From Yeosuana marina (GTDB lineage: Bacteria; Bacteroidota; Bacteroidia; Flavobacteriales; Flavobacteriaceae): a stretch of DNA of 38,345 nt. The stretch spans positions 1 to 38,345 of the forward strand of contig NZ_JAAKGI010000012.1 of assembly GCF_011762485.1 (NCBI RefSeq), given 5' to 3'. Below the pieces are notes generated by a model. That model had not been told where the DNA came from. It made no database searches and saw only the letters and a program-made list of their open reading frames with translations. This document shows, piece by piece, positions 16,685-25,047 of the stretch. Both the position numbers and the translations under genes were made by a program. Position 1 is the first letter of the stretch, and each line of letters starts with the position of its first letter.

Positions 16685-17404
16685 TTAAAATACCATAGGA
16701 ACTTCAATAATAATTAAATTTGAATTAGATTTTGCTTTCAGATTTAACGTGTCAACTTCAGAAACACCTATAGCATCTCTAGAATTTAAAATTGTATTTG
16801 CAACTTCAACAGCCCCTTCAACAACAAAAATATAAAAGCCATTGTTGCTGTTTTTAGCCTTTAGTGTTATAGATTTATCTTCATCCAAATCCGTTCTATA
16901 AATATAAGCTTGCTGACTTATGGGTAAAGCATCATCTTCTAACTTGTCTTTTGGCGCAACAACCGTTTGAAGTTTGTTTTTCTGTTCTGAAGCATCAAAT
17001 AACCGTTGTTCGTAATTTGGTGTAACACCCATTTCTTCAGGAATAATCCATAATTGAAGGAAATTGGTTTCATCGGTTTTACTATCGTTAAATTCAGAAT
17101 GTGTTAAACCTGTTCCTGCACTCATAACTTGGACTTCACCAACTTCAATAGCACGTTTATTTCCCATACTATCTTGATGAGATAATGCGCCTTTTAAAGG
17201 AATAGAGATAATTTCCATATTCTGATGCGGATGTGTGCCGAACCCCATTTTAGGTTGCACTAAATCGTCATTAAGCACTCTAAGCGCTCCAAAATTCATT
17301 CGTTCTGGGTTTTGATACCCTGCAAAACTAAATGTGTGATGAGATTTTAGCCATCCGTGGTTAGCAAAACCTCTACTATCTGATTTGTGAATTATTGTTT
17401 TCAT
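16685..17404 (-). CDS. Pirin family protein, YhhW-like (putative quercetin 2,3-dioxygenase)
   Basis: 239 residues, bicupin. The N-terminal cupin has SHHTFSFAGYQNPERMNFGALRVLNDD and the metal-ligand motif GTHPHQNMEIISIPL with His pairs (about 57-70). GTGLTHSEFND follows at about 97-107. YhhW-type pirins cleave quercetin in vitro; the physiological substrate is generally unknown. It is the last gene of the MarR-linked cluster and lies 47 bases downstream of a second pirin. The gap holds an 8-bp inverted repeat ATTTCCTT-GAAG-AAGGAAAT (17421-17440) of unknown role. A terminator follows. Confidence 0.9.
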   Translation of the reverse strand: MKTIIHKSDSRGFANHGWLKSHHTFSFAGYQNPERMNFGALRVLNDDLVQPKMGFGTHPHQNMEIISIPLKGALSHQDSMGNKRAIEVGEVQVMSAGTGLTHSEFNDSKTDETNFLQLWIIPEEMGVTPNYEQRLFDASEQKNKLQTVVAPKDKLEDDALPISQQAYIYRTDLDEDKSITLKAKNSNNGFYIFVVEGAVEVANTILNSRDAIGVSEVDTLNLKAKSNSNLIIIEVPMVF

Positions 17405-17420
17405 AATATTACATTTTTTT

Positions 17421-17440
17421 ATTTCCTTGAAGAAGGAAAT
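17421..17440. repeat. 8-bp inverted repeat between the two pirin genes
   Basis: ATTTCCTT (17421-17428) and AAGGAAAT (17433-17440) are perfect arms with a 4-base spacer. The TTTCC/GGAAA half-sites resemble the MarR-type operators at 18338 and 19676 but with a wider spacer. It may be an RNA hairpin or a weak site. Confidence 0.35.
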
Positions 17441-17451
17441 CTAATCTCTAT

Positions 17452-18324
17452 TTATCTCTCTGGAAGAAAGCCCATCTTACCCATTTGGTAATCGCGCATA
17501 GCTTCTAAAATTTCCGTTTGTGTATTCATCACATACGGTCCGTAACTATTTACAGGTTCCTTTAAAGGTTCGCCTGACATTAATAATAATTTACTTTTCT
17601 TATGTGCTTTTATTGAAAAGCCTTCGCCATCCTGATTAAACTCAATCAATTGATTTTTATCTTGAATTAGTGTTTCAGACTCATTTAAAGTAACATCACC
17701 ATGTATTAAATACAACATAGCTTGATGTGTACTAGGTATTTTTATAAATGCGTTACCTTCTTCATTTGTATCAATGATAAACGCATTAACAGACGTTTGT
17801 GTTTGAATGCGCCCATAAATACCCTCTAATTCTCCTGAGATAACTTTGATTTTAACGTTGTCATCATTAAAAGAAACTACTTTAAAATCTTCATTTCTTT
17901 CATGCTGATAATTAGCTGGCATCATTTTTTTATTAGCAGGTAAATTCAACCATAATTGAATTCCTTCAATATAACCTCCTTTTTTAATGAATTCTTTTGT
18001 TGGTCCTTCAGCATGCACTATGCCTCTTCCAGCCGTTGTCCACTGCACATCACCAGCCTTTACGACACTCTCATTACCCAAGGAATCACGATGTAATTGT
18101 TCACCTTGAAACAAAAAAGTAATGGGTTCGAAACCACGATGTGGATGCGGACCTAAATCAAAGGGGTTGTGTTCTTCCGAAATATGATACGGTCCGTAAT
18201 GATGTAACAAGATAAACGGATCTATCATATCTATTTGTTGTGTTGGTAGCGGCTGCCGTAATCTTATAGGACCCATATTTACAAAATCACTCCGCCCTAT
18301 TGTTTTTATGGTATTTGTTTTCAT
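17452..18324 (-). CDS. Pirin family protein
   Basis: 290 residues, the longer canonical pirin. IDPFILLHHYGP, LGPHPHRGFEPITFLFQGE (metal site HPHRGFE, about 57-63), LHRDSLGN and WTTAGRGIVHAEGP are family signatures in the N-terminal cupin. The second cupin is about 185-285. Pirins are iron-binding cupins linked to oxidative stress and quercetin dioxygenase activity. An 18-bp perfect palindrome (18338-18355) lies 14 bases upstream of the ATG. The same motif is found at the promoter of the FMN reductase gene, so this gene is probably under the adjacent MarR regulator. Confidence 0.92.
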   Translation of the reverse strand: MKTNTIKTIGRSDFVNMGPIRLRQPLPTQQIDMIDPFILLHHYGPYHISEEHNPFDLGPHPHRGFEPITFLFQGEQLHRDSLGNESVVKAGDVQWTTAGRGIVHAEGPTKEFIKKGGYIEGIQLWLNLPANKKMMPANYQHERNEDFKVVSFNDDNVKIKVISGELEGIYGRIQTQTSVNAFIIDTNEEGNAFIKIPSTHQAMLYLIHGDVTLNESETLIQDKNQLIEFNQDGEGFSIKAHKKSKLLLMSGEPLKEPVNSYGPYVMNTQTEILEAMRDYQMGKMGFLPER

Positions 18325-18337
18325 TTTTTATATTTTT

Positions 18338-18355
18338 TAGTTTCCATGGAAACTA
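18338..18355. promoter_or_regulatory. Candidate MarR operator, perfect palindrome, upstream of pirin
   Basis: TAGTTTCCATGGAAACTA is a perfect 18-bp palindrome between marR and the pirin gene. Sixteen of 18 positions match the site at 19676-19693. MarR dimers typically bind such 16-20 bp palindromes. Confidence 0.65.
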
Positions 18356-18374
18356 TTTGTTTAAAAAAATACGA

Positions 18375-18818
18375 TTATCGCATTTTATCGAGCAGATTAC
18401 TTAATTGTTCCGCTTCTTCTTCATTTAAATTCTTCAATAAATCTTTATTAAAATTATTGGGTATTGCTTGTAACAACTCCTTTCCTTGTTCAGTAATTAT
18501 AATTTTAACAACGCGCCTATCATGTTCTGATGGCAACCGCTTTATATAGTCTTTAGCACATAATTTATCCATAAGCCGCGTAGCATTTGGAGCGCGTTCT
18601 ATCATTCTATCCTTAATAACTTGCACATTTAGCGGCTCATCTGCGCCATTCAAAATTCTTAAGATATTATATTGTTGTGGAGAAATGCCATATGATTTAA
18701 AAAACTCATTTTGACAATTTGAAATCCAGCTAGCCGTATACAAAATATTCAATAAAGCTTTTATTCTGTTATTGGTAAAAGTTGAATTAATATCTTTTGA
18801 AAAATCTCCCATAATCAT
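18375..18818 (-). CDS. MarR family transcriptional regulator
   Basis: 147 residues. Winged helix-turn-helix with SPQQYNILRILNGA, a recognition part ERAPNATRLMDKLCAKDYIKRLPSEHDRRVVKIIITEQGKELL (DRR wing, about 95-105), and N- and C-terminal dimer helices. MarR proteins usually repress their own cluster and release DNA on phenolics, quinones or oxidants. The DRR wing and the neighbours (FMN reductase, pirins) resemble the YodB/MhqR-like quinone and electrophile sensors. The protein has two visible Cys (SNCQNEFF, about residue 36, and LCAKDY, about residue 83); whether they are redox-active is unknown. It is three bases from the GNAT gene, in one operon. Confidence 0.92.
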   Translation of the reverse strand: MIMGDFSKDINSTFTNNRIKALLNILYTASWISNCQNEFFKSYGISPQQYNILRILNGADEPLNVQVIKDRMIERAPNATRLMDKLCAKDYIKRLPSEHDRRVVKIIITEQGKELLQAIPNNFNKDLLKNLNEEEAEQLSNLLDKMR

Positions 18819-18821
18819 AAA

Positions 18822-19103
18822 TTAATATAAAACATCAGCATATAACAATCCTTTCTTTTTAAAAACAGCATGTGCAAAGGGACACAATGGTTTTATTTTA
18901 ATATTGTTTTCTTTGGCAAAATTAACCGCAGATTCAACAAGTTTATAACCTACACCTTGACCTTTAAAAACCTCGCTTACTTCGGTATGATCTATGATAA
19001 AATTTTTGCCAGCATAAACATAGGTCATTGCTGCTTCCTCCTTACCATTAAGTATTACATAGAATTTTCCCTTCTTGCCATCATCTTCATGATTAATATA
19101 CAT
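18822..19103 (-). CDS. GNAT family N-acetyltransferase, short YidJ/NATD1-like
   Basis: 93 residues. The short GCN5-related fold (acetyltransf_CG type) has FYVILNGKEEAAMTYVYAGKNFIIDHTEVSEVFKGQGVGYKLVESAV, where GQGVGYKL (about 48-55) is the acetyl-CoA pyrophosphate loop. CPFAHAVFKK near the C-terminus is the conserved tail of this subfamily (often KCPYV..). Substrate unknown. It lies between the FMN reductase (2-base gap) and marR (3-base gap), so all three are co-transcribed. Confidence 0.9.
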   Translation of the reverse strand: MYINHEDDGKKGKFYVILNGKEEAAMTYVYAGKNFIIDHTEVSEVFKGQGVGYKLVESAVNFAKENNIKIKPLCPFAHAVFKKKGLLYADVLY

Positions 19104-19105
19104 GA

Positions 19106-19636
19106 CTAAAGTGCTTTTTTAAATTGTTCCACTGAATTTTTTAATTGCTCATTATATTCATCATTAACAATAATACCATCAACAAAATTATTTCCAAAAA
19201 AAGGCAACGAAAACACTTCAATTATATTGGCATCATGATACGGAAATCTATTTTTTGCCATTTCTAAAACTGAAGCTCCTCCTCGACCTCCTGGAGAGGT
19301 CGCCATTAACAACATAGGCTTGTCAAAAAATGTTTTACTTTCAATTCTAGACATCCAGTCGAATAAATTTTTAAAAACAGTTGCGTAAGCGCCGTTGTGT
19401 TCTGCTAATGATAAAATAATACCGTCAGATGATTTTATATATTCCAAAAATTTATTTGCATTTTCAGGAATACCATGTTCTTGTTCGTAATCTATGCCAT
19501 AAACAGGCAATTTATAATCATTTAAATCTAAAATAGAAACGTTACTATCTTTTAAAAGAGTGCTTGTATAGTTCACTAATTGCTTGTTGATTGAGTTTTT
19601 ACTGTTTGATCCTGCAAAGGCTATTATATTTTTCAT
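19106..19636 (-). CDS. NADPH-dependent FMN reductase family protein
   Basis: 176 residues with a flavodoxin-like fold. The FMN-phosphate loop AFAGSNSKNSINKQL is at residues 6-20. AEHNGAYATVFKNLFDWMSR (about 98-117) and SPGGRGGASVLEMAKNRFP (about 134-152) are typical of the family that includes azo- and quinone reductases. It probably reduces quinones or other electrophiles with NAD(P)H and FMN in the cytosol. It is the first gene of the operon with GNAT and marR. Its promoter carries a -33 TTG within a palindromic operator, so repression by the MarR protein is likely. Confidence 0.92.
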   Translation of the reverse strand: MKNIIAFAGSNSKNSINKQLVNYTSTLLKDSNVSILDLNDYKLPVYGIDYEQEHGIPENANKFLEYIKSSDGIILSLAEHNGAYATVFKNLFDWMSRIESKTFFDKPMLLMATSPGGRGGASVLEMAKNRFPYHDANIIEVFSLPFFGNNFVDGIIVNDEYNEQLKNSVEQFKKAL

Positions 19637-19654
19637 AGTTCTAAATATTTAATA

Positions 19655-19685
19655 CAAATGTATAATAAAAATATTTATTTTCCAA
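19655..19685 (-). promoter_or_regulatory. Promoter of the FMN reductase-GNAT-marR operon
   Basis: Minus strand: TTG (19685-19683), a 20-base spacer, then TACATTTG (19662-19655), a full match to the Bacteroidota -33/-7 pattern. Transcription would start near 19648, about 12 bases before the ATG at 19636. The -33 element sits in the operator. Confidence 0.7.
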
Positions 19686-19693
19686 GGAAACTA
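19676..19693. promoter_or_regulatory. Candidate MarR operator overlapping the -33 box
   Basis: TATTTTCCAAGGAAACTA differs at two of 18 positions from the perfect palindrome at 18338-18355. It covers the -33 TTG of the operon promoter, the right place for repression. Confidence 0.65.
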
Positions 19694-19780
19694 ATTCCAT
19701 GTAATATTATTTAATATTTAATTAACATTGTTTGAAACCTTTTTTCAATCTTTTGTACATTAGCATCAAACTAAGTGAAC

Positions 19781-21409
19781 ATGGACATCAACTTCAATAA
19801 AAACGAAGATCATAATAAACTTTTACTTTCTGAACTCACAAACCGTCTTGGCAAAGTACATCTTGGAGGTGGAAAAGCCAGTATTGAAAAGCACCACGCT
19901 AAAGGAAAAATGACTGCTCATGAGCGTGTTGATTATTTATTAGATTCAAATAAAAAATCAATCGAAATTGCTGCTTTTGCAGGAGAAGACATGTATAAAG
20001 AACACGGTGGTTGCCCATCGGCCGGTGTCGTTGTTAAAATAGGTTATATCAAAGGAAAACAATGCATTGTAGTTGCTAATGACGCTACCGTTAAGGCTGG
20101 AGCTTGGTTTCCAATAACAGCCAAGAAAAACTTAAGAGCTCAAGAAATTGCTATAGAAAATCGTTTACCTATTATTTATTTGGTTGATAGTGCGGGTGTT
20201 TATTTGCCATTACAAGATGAGATTTTTCCAGATAAAGAGCATTTTGGGCGAATTTTTAGAAATAACGCCATTATGAGTAGCATGGGAATAACCCAAATTG
20301 CTGCGGTTATGGGAAGTTGTGTTGCTGGAGGCGCCTATTTACCTATCATGAGTGATGAAGCGTTGATTGTTGATAAAACCGGAAGCATTTTTTTAGCGGG
20401 GAGTTACTTGGTAAAAGCCGCTATTGGAGAAACTATTGATAACGAAACTTTAGGTGGTGCTTCAACACATTGTGAAATTTCTGGTGTTACAGATTATAAA
20501 GCGAAAGATGATAAAGATGCTTTAGATACCATTAAAAATATTATTGATAAAATAGGTGATTACGATAAAGCTGGTTTTAATAGAACAGAAATAATAAAAC
20601 CTAAAGAAAATCCTGAAGATATTTATGGTATTATACCAAAATCGAGAGCTGACCAATATAATATGTATGATATTATTAAACGCTTGGTTGACAATTCTGA
20701 ATTTGATGAATATAAAGTGGGTTATGGAAAAACTATCATAACGTGTTACGCGAGGATTGATGGTTGGGCCGTTGGCATCGTCGCGAATCAACGTAAGCTA
20801 GTAAAAACAAAGCAGGGAGAAATGCAGTTTGGAGGTGTTATTTATAATGATAGTGCCGATAAAGCAACACGTTTTATTGCTAATTGCAATCAGAAAAAAA
20901 TTCCGTTGGTATTTTTACAAGACGTTACCGGGTTTATGGTTGGTAGTAAAAGCGAACATGGGGGCATTATAAAAGACGGTGCTAAAATGGTTAATGCGGT
21001 GAGTAATTCCGTTGTTCCTAAATTTACTGTTATTATTGGAAATAGCTATGGAGCAGGTAATTATGCTATGTGTGGTAAGGCATACGACCCAAGATTGATT
21101 GTGGCATGGCCAAGTGCAGAACTGGCTGTGATGAGTGGAAACTCGGCTGCCAAAGTATTACTCCAAATAGAAACGGCTTCCTTAAAAAAGAAAGGCGAAA
21201 AAATTACTAAAGAAAAAGAAGACGAACTCTATAATAAAATAAAAGATCGATACGATTCTCAAGTATCTCCTTATTATGCCGCTGCTAGAATTTGGACGGA
21301 CGCAATTATCGATCCGCTAGATACACGAAAATGGATTAGCATGGGTATAGAAGCTGCAAACCACGCTCCTATTGAAAAACCATTTAATATGGGTGTGCTT
21401 CAAGTATAA
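19781..21409 (+). CDS. Acyl-CoA carboxylase beta (carboxyltransferase) subunit
   Basis: 542 residues from the ATG at 19781; a GTG two codons upstream (19775) is possible but less likely. A biotin-dependent carboxyltransferase of the crotonase-like fold. The N-terminal half holds GKMTAHERVDYLLD, DATVKAGAW and MGSCVAGGAYLPIMSDE, and the C-terminal half QDVTGFMVG, GNSYGAGNYAMCGKAYDP and WPSAELAVMSG. The QDVTGFMVG and GAYLPIMSDE patterns are closest to methylcrotonyl-CoA carboxylase beta (leucine breakdown), but propionyl-CoA or another acyl-CoA cannot be excluded. The alpha (biotin carboxylase) subunit is not in the window. Divergent from the FMN reductase operon (144-base gap). Confidence 0.9.
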   Translation: MDINFNKNEDHNKLLLSELTNRLGKVHLGGGKASIEKHHAKGKMTAHERVDYLLDSNKKSIEIAAFAGEDMYKEHGGCPSAGVVVKIGYIKGKQCIVVANDATVKAGAWFPITAKKNLRAQEIAIENRLPIIYLVDSAGVYLPLQDEIFPDKEHFGRIFRNNAIMSSMGITQIAAVMGSCVAGGAYLPIMSDEALIVDKTGSIFLAGSYLVKAAIGETIDNETLGGASTHCEISGVTDYKAKDDKDALDTIKNIIDKIGDYDKAGFNRTEIIKPKENPEDIYGIIPKSRADQYNMYDIIKRLVDNSEFDEYKVGYGKTIITCYARIDGWAVGIVANQRKLVKTKQGEMQFGGVIYNDSADKATRFIANCNQKKIPLVFLQDVTGFMVGSKSEHGGIIKDGAKMVNAVSNSVVPKFTVIIGNSYGAGNYAMCGKAYDPRLIVAWPSAELAVMSGNSAAKVLLQIETASLKKKGEKITKEKEDELYNKIKDRYDSQVSPYYAAARIWTDAIIDPLDTRKWISMGIEAANHAPIEKPFNMGVLQV

Positions 21410-21413
21410 ATAG

Positions 21414-21451
21414 AATAACGCTTGATAGATTTAAATCTACCAAGCGTTATT
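21414..21451. terminator. Long hairpin between converging genes
   Basis: AATAACGCTTG (21414-21424) pairs with CAAGCGTTATT (21441-21451), 11 bp. The loop contains the palindrome TAGATTTAAATCTA (21426-21439) and can extend the stem. No immediate T-run; a T-run at 21459-21465 is on the plus strand. Probably ends both convergent transcripts. Confidence 0.65.
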
Positions 21452-21466
21452 AAAGCGCATTTTTTT

Positions 21467-23782
21467 CTATAAATTTTGATAAGACTCAACTAATCTTATA
21501 AACTCCGTTTTATAGCCATCTTCATCGTTACCTTTTCCTAATTTTGCTAAAGCAATAACATCTTTAATATTAAAATTATTATAATATTTTGATTGTCGTA
21601 ATTGCATTCCGAACAACGCTACTGCAGAAGCAAACTTTAAATCTTCAGAAGCTTCAGTCATAACATCTTTTTGAATATGGACCATTTCTATACTTTTGTC
21701 ACCATCTGGTTTTTTATACCTGAATTTTACTGTAAACAATTCATCTGAATAATTTTCAGTTATCTGTGATTTCGTATATTTTAAATCATCAACATGCTTC
21801 AAATAATCACTTTTAACACCTACTGGAATAACTTCATATAAAGCTGTAACCGTATGACCGCTACCCAATTCACCTGCATCTTTGGTATCATCAATAAAAT
21901 CTTCATCTTCAAGCATTCTATTTTCATACCCTATTAATCTATAGGCCTGAACTTTATTAGGGTTAAACTCTATTTGAATTTTTACGTCTTTCGCTATGGT
22001 AAATAAGGTGCCACCAAATTCTTTTCCAAACACTTTTTGAGCTTCCTGAATGGTGTCGATATAAGCATGATTTCCGTTCCCTTTATCAGCCAAAGTTTCT
22101 AATTTGGAATCTTTATAATTACCATATCCAAAACCTAAGACCGATAAAAACACTCCAGATTTACGTTTCTCTTCAATAAGCTTCTCCATAGCATTATCAC
22201 TAGATGCACCAACATTAAAATCACCATCGGTTGCCAAAATAACTCTGTTGTTTCCGTTCTTTTTAAAATTTTGTTCAGCTAATTTATATGCCAATTTAAT
22301 GCCTGCACCACCAGCTGTAGATCCACCTGAATTTAAATTATCTAAAGCCGCTATAATCTTCTCTTTATGCTTCCCAGAGGTAGGTTCTAAAACAACACCT
22401 GCTGCTCCTGCATATACAACAATGGCAACTTTATCTTGCTCACGTAATTGATTCACCAATAGTTTAAACGCCGACTTTAACAGTGGTAGTTTATTTGGAG
22501 AACCCATAGACCCAGAAACATCAATTAGAAAAGTGAGATTTGATGCTGGTAATTCTTCATTACTATATGTTTTTCCTTGCAATCCTATTTTAACAAGTTT
22601 AGTTTGATTATTCCAAGGTGTTTTAACCACTTCGGTAATAATCGAAAAAGGATGTTCACCAGTAGGTTGTGGGTAATTGTATTTAAAATAATTAATCATT
22701 TCTTCAATTTTAACAGCATCAGGTTCAATAGCCATTCCATTGTTAATCATACGTCTTATGTTACTATATGATGCTTTATCAACATCAATAGAAAAGGTTG
22801 ATAAAGGAGATAATGATGTTCGTTCAAAATTGTTTTCTTCAATAACTGCATAGCTTTCGTTGTTATCTATTCTAAAATTGCCTTGATGTGTTGTGATGAC
22901 AATACATCCGTTTTTAGCAATCTTTCCAAATTTCTTTCTAGCATCCGCTTTATCAAACTCTGTTTTAGTATCAATATCTTTTTCTGAAAAATTGTCTATG
23001 ATATAATTATGCTCCTTTTTAATTGGCATTCCATCAACAATATATAAGTGGTCAGTTTCAACTATAGCGTTGTTGTTCTTAGTTGAAATGATAATAACTC
23101 CATTGCTTGCTCGACTTCCATAAAGAGCTGTTGCACTTGTGTTTTTAAGAACATTGATATCTTTTATTTCATTTGGATTTAAACGTTCCATGGTATCATA
23201 ACTTGATACTTTACCATCCACAATTATTAAAGGTTTTTTATTTTGAGAAACAGAAGCCATGCCTCTAATTAAAATATGAGAACTTGTTTGTGGCTTTGAC
23301 ACATTATTAGTGATTTGAACTCCTGCTGCCTTTCCTTGCAATGCTTGATTTATTGGCGTTGACTGTATTTGACCTGCTAATTTGTTATGGTATTCCTTTT
23401 GTTTTTGTCGTTTTATTTGTGAAGCTGATGCGGTATATGATCTCCTAGTAGTTGTTCCGTAACCAACAACTACCACTTCTTCTAAACAGGCTGTATCTTC
23501 TTCTAGCACTACCGAAATAGTATGAAGCTTACCTACTTTTCTTTCTTCTGTCTTAAAGCCAACATAACTAAACACTAAAATATCTGTGTCTTTAACATTT
23601 ATTTGATACAGGCCATCAAAATCTGTTTGAACTCCTGTCGTTGTCCCTTTAATTAAAACATTGACTCCTGGTAATGGCAAATTATCGCTTGCCGAAGTGA
23701 CTTTTCCTGAAATTAGTTTTTCTTGAGCTTGTAATTGTATAGATACTGTTAATACAAGAATGATTTTTAATAATGATTTCAT
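21467..23782 (-). CDS. von Willebrand factor A domain protein with CarboxypepD-reg and TonB-plug-like N-terminus
   Basis: 771 residues. A signal peptide (1-20, ends QLQAQ) is followed by a CarboxypepD_reg-like domain (22-95, ISGKVTSASDNLPLPGVNV) and a TonB-plug-like part (about 100-235, VVVVGYGTTTRRS, LIIVDG.., LKNTSATALYGSRASNGVIIISTK) of the SusC type, but with no beta-barrel. A second, shorter plug-like piece follows (246-298, YIVDGMPIK...FGKIAKNGCIVITT). A vWA N-terminal domain (about 315-400), a vWA domain (415-590, MIDAS DVSGSMGS at 421-428) and a DUF3520/YfbK-like C-terminus complete it. The vWA part resembles E. coli YfbK. Likely an exported protein-binding scaffold; the partner is unknown. 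A leader hairpin abuts the start. Confidence 0.85.
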   Translation of the reverse strand: MKSLLKIILVLTVSIQLQAQEKLISGKVTSASDNLPLPGVNVLIKGTTTGVQTDFDGLYQINVKDTDILVFSYVGFKTEERKVGKLHTISVVLEEDTACLEEVVVVGYGTTTRRSYTASASQIKRQKQKEYHNKLAGQIQSTPINQALQGKAAGVQITNNVSKPQTSSHILIRGMASVSQNKKPLIIVDGKVSSYDTMERLNPNEIKDINVLKNTSATALYGSRASNGVIIISTKNNNAIVETDHLYIVDGMPIKKEHNYIIDNFSEKDIDTKTEFDKADARKKFGKIAKNGCIVITTHQGNFRIDNNESYAVIEENNFERTSLSPLSTFSIDVDKASYSNIRRMINNGMAIEPDAVKIEEMINYFKYNYPQPTGEHPFSIITEVVKTPWNNQTKLVKIGLQGKTYSNEELPASNLTFLIDVSGSMGSPNKLPLLKSAFKLLVNQLREQDKVAIVVYAGAAGVVLEPTSGKHKEKIIAALDNLNSGGSTAGGAGIKLAYKLAEQNFKKNGNNRVILATDGDFNVGASSDNAMEKLIEEKRKSGVFLSVLGFGYGNYKDSKLETLADKGNGNHAYIDTIQEAQKVFGKEFGGTLFTIAKDVKIQIEFNPNKVQAYRLIGYENRMLEDEDFIDDTKDAGELGSGHTVTALYEVIPVGVKSDYLKHVDDLKYTKSQITENYSDELFTVKFRYKKPDGDKSIEMVHIQKDVMTEASEDLKFASAVALFGMQLRQSKYYNNFNIKDVIALAKLGKGNDEDGYKTEFIRLVESYQNL

Positions 23783-23829
23783 AATAGCTGATTTTAAAGT
23801 TTAGCATAAAACTAGACCTAACAGCTATT
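23783..23829 (-). promoter_or_regulatory. 5' leader hairpin abutting the start codon of the vWA gene
   Basis: On the minus strand AATAGCTG (23829-23822) pairs with CAGCTATT (23790-23783), whose last base is next to the ATG at 23782. An inner stem AGTTT/AAACT (23813-23809 with 23802-23798) fits inside. It could mask the start region. A weak -7-like TAGGTTTT lies just 5'. Confidence 0.45.
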
Positions 23830-23878
23830 TTATAAAACCTATAATGAGTAAAGCATGTTTTTGAATGAGGGAAACAAC

Positions 23879-23912
23879 AAAAAAGGGTAAAACTTAAGCT
23901 TTACCCTTTTTT
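23879..23912. terminator. Intrinsic terminator of the men operon (minus), bidirectional form
   Basis: AAAAAAGGGTAAA (23879-23891) pairs perfectly with TTTACCCTTTTTT (23900-23912) around an 8-base loop, 27 bases after the menE stop. Confidence 0.9.
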
Positions 23913-23939
23913 AATAAAAGTATATTTTTTTAATCTATT

Positions 23940-25025
23940 TTAGATTATTCCTAGTTTTGTTAATATTTTTTTACGTTGAATTTTATCTGAGATAACATCA
24001 AACTTATGAGCGCAGTATATTTTCTTTGGCTTTTCGTATTTATCTAAATCTTCAAAAATTGAATTGTCGACAGTATCAATATCACCTTCTAAAATTAAAA
24101 TAATTTTTTCCCCAAAAGTTTCATCTTTTTCAGAGGCAATAAAAAAGCGTTGTTTAATTTTTTCTTGTAATTTTTCTTCGATAGTTTCAGGGAAAATTTT
24201 AACACCACCTGAATTAATCACATTATCAAACCTTCCTAACCATTCAAATTCATCCTCTGAATACAGTTTTACCAAATCGTTTGTTACAATAGGTTGTTTA
24301 GTTAAATGTCCAGACTCAATTACTAAGCAACCACGGTCATCTTGAGAAATAGAAATATCTGGCAAAGTTTTAAAAATAGATTTGCCTAATGAAGTCGTTT
24401 TTTGTTCACTTTCAAAATTATTTAATGGTCTTAAAGCTATATGGGTGGCTGTTTCAGTCATTCCAAAGGTTTCAAAAACACGAGTTGACTTGTCTTGTAT
24501 AGCTTCAATTAACTTATTAGATACCTTAACACTACCTACAATAATGTTTTTAAAATTATTAATATCATGCAGAGAATTTTGCAATTGAATTGGTAACATT
24601 GCCGCAAAATCATATTTGGTTTTTGTATTAAATATAGGGTGTGATGTCGGTTCTGTTAAATCTAATTCTAATCCTAAAATCATAGCTCTAACAAGCATCA
24701 TTTTTCCTGCAATAAAGTTGGCTGGCAAACAATGAAGTGCTTTATCTCCAGGCTTAAGATTGAAAAAATTTCCAGTAAAAATGGAAGAATTCACCATAAC
24801 TTGTTTATCTATTTTAATAAGTTTTGGCTTTCCGGTTGTCCCCGTCGATTTAACCTTAATAAAACTCTTGTTATCTAACCAATCTAATAAAAAATCTCCG
24901 ATAGCTTCTTCATAATGCAATCCTTCTTTTACAAAACTATAAGCAATTTCTCTTATATCATCTTGATTGTAATTAACACCGTTAAGCTTAAATTTTAAAT
25001 GTACTTTATTATAACTTGGTATCAC
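23940..25025 (-). CDS. menE: o-succinylbenzoate-CoA ligase (AMP-binding)
   Basis: 361 residues, the short form found in Bacteroidota. ANL superfamily: the P-loop-like KSTGTTGKPKLIKIDKQ (about 57-73), FETFGMTETATHIAL (about 190-204) and the hinge-type WLGRFDNVINSGGVKIFPETIEEKL (about 261-285). It activates o-succinylbenzoate with ATP and CoA for menaquinone synthesis. The start is GTG at 25025; I see no in-frame ATG just upstream. It is the last gene of the men operon and follows CPBP by 22 bases. Assignment to MenE rests on the AMP-binding motifs and on menA, menB and menC neighbours. Confidence 0.9.
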   Translation of the reverse strand: MIPSYNKVHLKFKLNGVNYNQDDIREIAYSFVKEGLHYEEAIGDFLLDWLDNKSFIKVKSTGTTGKPKLIKIDKQVMVNSSIFTGNFFNLKPGDKALHCLPANFIAGKMMLVRAMILGLELDLTEPTSHPIFNTKTKYDFAAMLPIQLQNSLHDINNFKNIIVGSVKVSNKLIEAIQDKSTRVFETFGMTETATHIALRPLNNFESEQKTTSLGKSIFKTLPDISISQDDRGCLVIESGHLTKQPIVTNDLVKLYSEDEFEWLGRFDNVINSGGVKIFPETIEEKLQEKIKQRFFIASEKDETFGEKIILILEGDIDTVDNSIFEDLDKYEKPKKIYCAHKFDVISDKIQRKKILTKLGII

Positions 25026-25047
25026 GCTATTATCAATTTTATATGGT

